A stretch of DNA of 9,928 nucleotides from Candidatus Uhrbacteria bacterium (GTDB lineage: Bacteria > Patescibacteriota > Patescibacteriia > UBA9934): positions 1 through 9,928 of the forward strand of contig JAUYIW010000072.1 of the NCBI GenBank assembly GCA_030688135.1. The letters are read 5' to 3'. Position 1 is the stretch's first letter. Each line of letters starts with the position of its first letter. The position numbers and the translations under genes were made by a program. The notes beneath the pieces are model-generated. The model saw only the letters and a list, made by a program, of their open reading frames with translations, had not been told where the DNA came from and searched no databases. This document shows, one piece after another, positions 6,338-9,928 of the stretch.

Positions 6338-6790
6338 CTAAAAATCAATCATTCCAACTTCATTTACAGTAACCGTAGCTGATTCGCCTGTATTGGAATT
6401 TTCAAATGTTACTGTACCGTCGGTTAGAGTTTCACCCATTGGCTCTGTAAAAATTACCTCGCTCCCGCCACCATTTAAGCTCATGGACGAAATTGAAAGA
6501 ACACCAGCTATATCTGTTTCAATATTACTCGGATCGACCGCGCTATATGTACCACCCTTAAACAAAACAAATTTTTGAGTCTCGAAATGCACGCCCCATA
6601 CGCTATCCTCGTTTCCAAGCATAGTATGCCACTGCGCGCGTCGCAGTGTGTCTACTGCGTCTGTTGTAACAGCAAGTAGCTCATTTCGTCCTGACGAAAC
6701 ACTAGTAAAAATACCAGCCATTAATGTCATTACTACCAAAATAGCAATAACAACCATTAACTCGATCAATGTAAACCCACGCTTATCCAT
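6338..6790 (-). CDS. GspH/FimT-like type IV pseudopilin
   Basis: This is a 150-residue prepilin. A short leader MDKRG is followed by the cleavage motif G|FTLIELMVV (Glu at +5) and a hydrophobic helix to about residue 28. The next segment, LLAVTTDAVDTLRRAQWHTMLG (split here into LLAVTTDAVDTL at about 38-49 and RRAQWHTMLG at 50-59), resembles the GspH/FimT pattern of a helix rich in small residues followed by RA..A. The C-terminal half is beta-rich, with VWGVHFE, a Gly-rich turn and a final VNEVGMIDF strand. In type II secretion and pilus systems such pseudopilins form the initiation or tip complex. It lies 118 bases downstream of pilC and just upstream of the RAYT insertion. The ATG at 6790 gives a normal five-residue leader. 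Pseudopilin identity is firm; the GspH/FimT subtype is likely. Confidence 0.88.
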   Translation of the reverse strand: MDKRGFTLIELMVVIAILVVMTLMAGIFTSVSSGRNELLAVTTDAVDTLRRAQWHTMLGNEDSVWGVHFETQKFVLFKGGTYSAVDPSNIETDIAGVLSISSMSLNGGGSEVIFTEPMGETLTDGTVTFENSNTGESATVTVNEVGMIDF

Positions 6791-6895
6791 AGTCTCTTAT
6801 GTAATAGTCAAATCGGAATCTCATGTTAAAAAGTTTGAATTACCTGAACGCCATATTCTAACTACCAAATTCCAGATTAAAAATTCTAGCCTTTA

Positions 6896-6910
6896 AGGGA
6901 ACAGTTCCCT
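6896..6910. repeat. Small perfect palindrome at the pilC stop
   Basis: AGGGAAC-A-GTTCCCT has seven-base arms around one base and overlaps the first two bases of the pilC stop region on the minus strand. With only TTAAAGG following, it is a poor intrinsic terminator. It could instead cap or stabilise the pilC message end or attenuate readthrough to the pseudopilin genes. The rest of the 6791-6908 gap holds no gene or strong promoter that I can see. Confidence 0.5.
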
Positions 6911-8036
6911 AAGCCCTAACGGCCGATAAAATTGAATAAATTGGCGTAAGAATTGCCGAAGCAATAAATGCTACCCCAATTCCAATTATAATAAGCAGAA
7001 CAGGTTCGAGTACGGATGATAGATTTTTAGCTAAAACCTCAACTCTCTCTTCATAAAATCCAGCCAGATAGGTTAATGTTTCTCCAAGACTTCCGGAACG
7101 TTCGCCTACTGCCACCATACGATGAATCATCTGAGGGTACAGTGCTGGGTAGAGAATAATAATTTCAGAAAAACTTGCACCAGAACCGATTTTTTCATGC
7201 ATTTCTCTAATTGAGTTCCTATAGACTAAATTAGGCATTGCTTCTGCAGCAATATTTAGCGCTTCTTCAATTGGAGTTCCACTTTCAAGCAAGGTTCCTA
7301 GCGTTCTACAAAATCGCGCTCGATTTAACTCGTGCACAAACTCTTTTACAATAGGAATTCTAAGCAATGCCCTGTGCACTATTGGCCTCATAAACTTTTG
7401 CCGCACGAGCCAAATAAACGCAATAATTCCTCCAAATGTTGAAGCTGTAATCAAGAATCCATTCTTCTCAAATATGTCTGCAACATACATAAGAATTCTT
7501 GTAGATAGCGGTAGATCAACTCGAAGCGATGAGAACACTCCAGAGATTTGCGGTAACACAAGAGTTGCGATCATAAAACCCAATACAAGTGCAAGTGTAA
7601 AAACTATTCCCGGATAAAGCATCGCCGACTGAATACTCCTTCGAAGGCGCAAATCTTTCTCCATTTGATCCGCAAGTCGTTCTAGGTTTTCTGAAAGATT
7701 GCCGGAATTTTCCCCGATCACTACCGCGCTTACATAGATTGTGCTAAATACCTTTGGCTCGAGCGCAATAGCGTCACCAAGAGAAGATCCGGAATTTATC
7801 CTTTGGAGCACCCTTTGCATTACACCTCTTAGACTTCCACTGGACTGTTCCACAAGAACCTCGATCGATTCAGGGGCGGTTAAGCCAGATTCAAGCATTA
7901 CCGATAAGTGTTTTGTGGACATTACAATGTCAACAAACTTTACGCGACCAAAATTAAGCTGTCGCTTATACCACGGAGTTTTTTTAATCGGTGCGCCTGC
8001 AATCTTTTTTATTGGTTTCTTCCTCGCTTTTGGCAT
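6909..8036 (-). CDS. pilC: PilC/GspF inner-membrane platform protein of type IV pilus assembly
   Basis: 375 residues, slightly shorter than the roughly 400 usual for PilC. A Lys-rich start (MPKARKKPIKK) is followed by two T2SSF domains at about 38-163 and 238-365. Each has the conserved core: LSVMLESGL (44-52) with GENSGNLSENL (108-118), and LGTLLESGTPIEEAL (246-260) with GERSGSLGETL (311-321). Membrane helices are near 139-162, 193-212 and 342-367, with Pro-containing starts as in the family. PilC sits in the inner membrane, binds the hexameric PilB ATPase and transfers its rotation to growing pilin. The gene starts five bases after the pilB stop; an AGGA nine bases upstream of the ATG, inside the pilB 3' end, is a reasonable Shine-Dalgarno. 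It is translationally linked to pilB and intact. Confidence 0.96.
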   Translation of the reverse strand: MPKARKKPIKKIAGAPIKKTPWYKRQLNFGRVKFVDIVMSTKHLSVMLESGLTAPESIEVLVEQSSGSLRGVMQRVLQRINSGSSLGDAIALEPKVFSTIYVSAVVIGENSGNLSENLERLADQMEKDLRLRRSIQSAMLYPGIVFTLALVLGFMIATLVLPQISGVFSSLRVDLPLSTRILMYVADIFEKNGFLITASTFGGIIAFIWLVRQKFMRPIVHRALLRIPIVKEFVHELNRARFCRTLGTLLESGTPIEEALNIAAEAMPNLVYRNSIREMHEKIGSGASFSEIIILYPALYPQMIHRMVAVGERSGSLGETLTYLAGFYEERVEVLAKNLSSVLEPVLLIIIGIGVAFIASAILTPIYSILSAVRA

Positions 8037-8041
8037 AAATT

Positions 8042-9718
8042 TTAATCCTGAGTTACACGTAGAACTTCTTCAATTGTAGTAATACCTAATGTAATCTTTT
8101 CCGCACCATCAAACAGCATAGTTCGCATACCTTCCTTTACCGCAATCTTATTTATTTCGTCAGCGTCTCTGTTTTGCATAACAGATTCACGGATAGCATC
8201 ACTTACAATCATAACTTCAAACAAACCACTTCTTCCTAGATAACCGGTATTATGACAAACATCACATCCCCTTCCCTTAAAGAATCGAATTTTACTTACA
8301 TCTTTTTTGCCTGAAATCTCCCTAAGATGATCTTCAAGATGCGAAAAACGCTTTACTAATTTCATCTCACTAGCAGTTGGATTATAACTATTAATGCACT
8401 TCAAACAAATTTTTCTAACAAGTCTTTGAGCTATAATCACAACAACTGTTGAGGCCACTAAGAAATCTTCAACTCCCATGTCTTTTAATCTTGGGAACGT
8501 TGTTGCCGCATCGTTAGTATGTAACGTTGATAAAACAAGGTGGCCGGTCATAGCAGCATTCACTGCAATATCAGCAGTTTCGGCGTCTCTGATTTCTCCA
8601 ACCATTATTATGTCTGGGTCTTGTCTAACGATAGATCTAAGCCCCTTTGCAAAAGTTAGGTCGGTTTTTATATTTACCTGAATCTGATTAATTCCTTCAA
8701 TATCATACTCAACAGGATCTTCAATTGTTGAAATATTTACCTCGCGTTTGTTTAAAATCTTCAAAATAGAATAAAGAGAGGTGGTTTTTCCAGATCCAGT
8801 TGGACCTGTTGCCAAAATCATTCCCCATGGTTTTTTAGCAGCCTCTTTCATTTTTACAAAATCTCTTTCACTGAGTCCAAGGTCGGAAAGACTAAACTCT
8901 CTTGCCTTAGCGCTCAAAAGACGCATTACTGCCTTTTCCCCATTTGTTGTAGGAATAATTGATAATCGAATTTCTAGATCATCGTCCCACGGTGTTTTGT
9001 ATTCAATCTTTCCGTCTTGAGCAGCTCTATGTTCATCGGTTGCAAGGCGTCCAAGTACTTTAAGCCTTGAAATAATCTGTTCGTGTAACTCCTTTGGAAT
9101 ATCTGAAATATCTGAAAGAACACCATCGACTCTAAACCTAATCACAGTAAACTCATCCTCCGGTTCGATATGAATGTCCGATGCTCGATTCTGATACCCA
9201 TACTCAAAAAAGTTGTTGACTAATTCAATAACAATAGCCTCTCCTGTTGCGCCACGATCAAGCACTTCCTTAAAAGCAGACTTTGCATCGCGGTGATACA
9301 AATATAAACTACCGTCGATATCATTTGGCGTTGCAAAAACAAATTGAACACAACCACGTAAATACTTTTCTATTTGAGTTTTTAAATGCACGTTCTCAGG
9401 AGTTGCAATAGCGACTCTAATTTTATCGTCTGATTTTGATAATGGTAAAATCCGCTGAGCACGAGCAAATGATTCCGGAATAAGTTTTAAAATTTCCTCA
9501 GAAATTTCTTCTCTGCGTAAATTTATAAATCCCATGTCATACCAAGAAGACATTAGCTGACCAAACTGCTCATCGGTGATTGCGCCTCTGGCAACCAATG
9601 AATTGCCAATACCTTTTTCTTCCGCAAGTCTACTATTTGCAGCAGCCTCAAAATCTTCACGGCTTACTCCACCGCTTTCGACTAGTGCCTCGTAGTATTG
9701 TTCCTGTGTTAGTGCCAC
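8042..9718 (-). CDS. pilB: PilB/GspE type IV pilus assembly ATPase
   Basis: This 558-residue AAA+-like secretion ATPase powers pilin polymerisation at the cytoplasmic face of the inner membrane. An MshEN/T2SSE_N-type domain covers about 1-140. The ATPase core shows SDIHIEPE (180-187), Walker A GPTGSGKT (305-312), an Asp box TIEDPVEY (331-338), Walker B DPDIIMVGEIRD (367-378) and the His box TGHLVLSTLHTND (391-403). Two CxxC pairs, Cys438/Cys441 and Cys485/Cys488, would bind zinc as in many PilB/GspE proteins. The tetracysteine and the N-terminal domain favour PilB over the retraction ATPase PilT, which lacks both. The start is GTG at 9718; an in-frame TAA two codons upstream rules out a longer product. 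No clear Shine-Dalgarno precedes it. It is the first gene of the pilus operon, with pilC five bases downstream. Confidence 0.97.
   Translation of the reverse strand: MALTQEQYYEALVESGGVSREDFEAAANSRLAEEKGIGNSLVARGAITDEQFGQLMSSWYDMGFINLRREEISEEILKLIPESFARAQRILPLSKSDDKIRVAIATPENVHLKTQIEKYLRGCVQFVFATPNDIDGSLYLYHRDAKSAFKEVLDRGATGEAIVIELVNNFFEYGYQNRASDIHIEPEDEFTVIRFRVDGVLSDISDIPKELHEQIISRLKVLGRLATDEHRAAQDGKIEYKTPWDDDLEIRLSIIPTTNGEKAVMRLLSAKAREFSLSDLGLSERDFVKMKEAAKKPWGMILATGPTGSGKTTSLYSILKILNKREVNISTIEDPVEYDIEGINQIQVNIKTDLTFAKGLRSIVRQDPDIIMVGEIRDAETADIAVNAAMTGHLVLSTLHTNDAATTFPRLKDMGVEDFLVASTVVVIIAQRLVRKICLKCINSYNPTASEMKLVKRFSHLEDHLREISGKKDVSKIRFFKGRGCDVCHNTGYLGRSGLFEVMIVSDAIRESVMQNRDADEINKIAVKEGMRTMLFDGAEKITLGITTIEEVLRVTQD
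8046..8049 (-). promoter_or_regulatory. Shine-Dalgarno for pilC
   Basis: AGGA on the minus strand, nine bases before the pilC ATG and lying within the last codons of pilB. It stands out because most other starts in the window have no visible Shine-Dalgarno. Confidence 0.5.
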
Positions 9719-9766
9719 GTTTTATTATTTAAAAATCTAACTTCAACCAATTCTTGTTACTAATTA

Positions 9767-9772
9767 ATTATA
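9767..9772 (-). promoter_or_regulatory. Candidate -10 box for the pilus operon
   Basis: A consensus TATAAT on the minus strand lies about 49 bases upstream of the pilB GTG and just after the upstream terminator, where an operon promoter is expected. The hexamer 17 bases further upstream (GGGAGT) does not match TTGACA, so the -35 is weak or absent and the call rests on the -10 and its position. Confidence 0.42.
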
Positions 9773-9779
9773 ACACAAA

Positions 9780-9797
9780 ACGGGAGCAAACTCCCGT
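9780..9797 (-). terminator. Intrinsic terminator of the histidine kinase gene
   Basis: On the minus strand ACGGGAG-TTTG-CTCCCGT forms a seven-base-pair GC-rich stem with a four-base loop, followed by TTTGTGTT. The U-run is short but the stem is strong. It lies 25 bases after the kinase stop and upstream of pilB, so it separates the two transcription units. Confidence 0.75.
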
Positions 9798-9822
9798 CAT
9801 AAACACAACCGATATCCACCCA

Positions 9823-9928
9823 TTACCTGATTGGAAGTTCAAACCAAAACGTACTGCCATCCCCTTCCACTGATAAAACCCCAACGGTGCCACCATGTGC
9901 TTCAACTATACCTTTAATAATTGTAAGT
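9823..9928 (-). CDS. Sensor histidine kinase, C-terminal end (partial)
   Basis: Only the last 34 residues are in the window; the gene continues beyond position 9928. The sequence contains IIKGIVEAHGGTV, VEGDGSTFWFELP and a final IR before the TAA at 9823-9825. These match the end of the HATPase_c domain of histidine kinases: the KGIVEAHGG helix and strand, then the G2-box-like GxGSTF and the last FxLP strand. It would supply ATP-binding residues for autophosphorylation of a two-component sensor. Nothing shows its input domain or partner regulator. It is separated from pilB by a terminator, so co-regulation with the pilus genes is only a possibility. Confidence 0.9.
   Translation of the reverse strand, partial: LTIIKGIVEAHGGTVGVLSVEGDGSTFWFELPIR

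Overview
The window looks like bacterial chromosome from a Patescibacteria/CPR-type organism (Parcubacteria-like), an assignment by inference only. The reasons are the AT-rich coding with little Shine-Dalgarno signal and GTG starts, a compact type IV pilus/pseudopilin operon, a PilV-like pseudopilin of the kind common in CPR genomes, and intergenic hairpin repeats beside a small COG2827-type GIY-YIG nuclease. Every gene I can support lies on the minus strand, so transcription runs from high to low coordinates.

Layout in the direction of transcription: (1) 9823-9928, the 3' end of a sensor histidine kinase, closed by an intrinsic terminator at 9780-9797. (2) 9718 down to 840, a type IV pilus/type II secretion-like operon: the assembly ATPase PilB (8042-9718), the inner-membrane platform PilC (6909-8036), a GspH/FimT-like pseudopilin (6338-6790), a giant PilV-like pseudopilin (1374-5549) and a PilW-like pseudopilin (840-1364). 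(3) An intact REP-associated Y1 tyrosine transposase (RAYT, 5606-6277), bracketed by REP-like palindromes, sits between the GspH-like and the giant pseudopilin genes. (4) 1-762, a repeat-rich region with a GIY-YIG nuclease gene (121-414) lying between two 59-bp direct repeats, each preceded by a 34-bp tandem array.

The most striking object is the giant pseudopilin, about 1391 residues. It carries a prepilin cleavage site and helix, a PilV-like pilin domain, a short three-copy linker repeat, and then three consecutive copies of a module made of seven beta-propeller blades plus one beta-sandwich domain of about 100 residues. I counted seven blades in each of the three propellers. Such a protein would be assembled by PilB/PilC like a minor pilin and would display a large repeat-built head, plausibly a pilus-tip or surface adhesin. 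The flanking GspH- and PilW-like pseudopilins would form the rest of the tip or priming complex.

Two mobile or repeat systems flank or interrupt this operon: the RAYT/REP element, whose double palindrome runs up to and into the start codon of the giant pseudopilin, and the GIY-YIG/hairpin-repeat cassette at the left edge. No rRNA, tRNA or CRISPR was seen. The major pilin, prepilin peptidase, PilT and PilMNO are not in the window.
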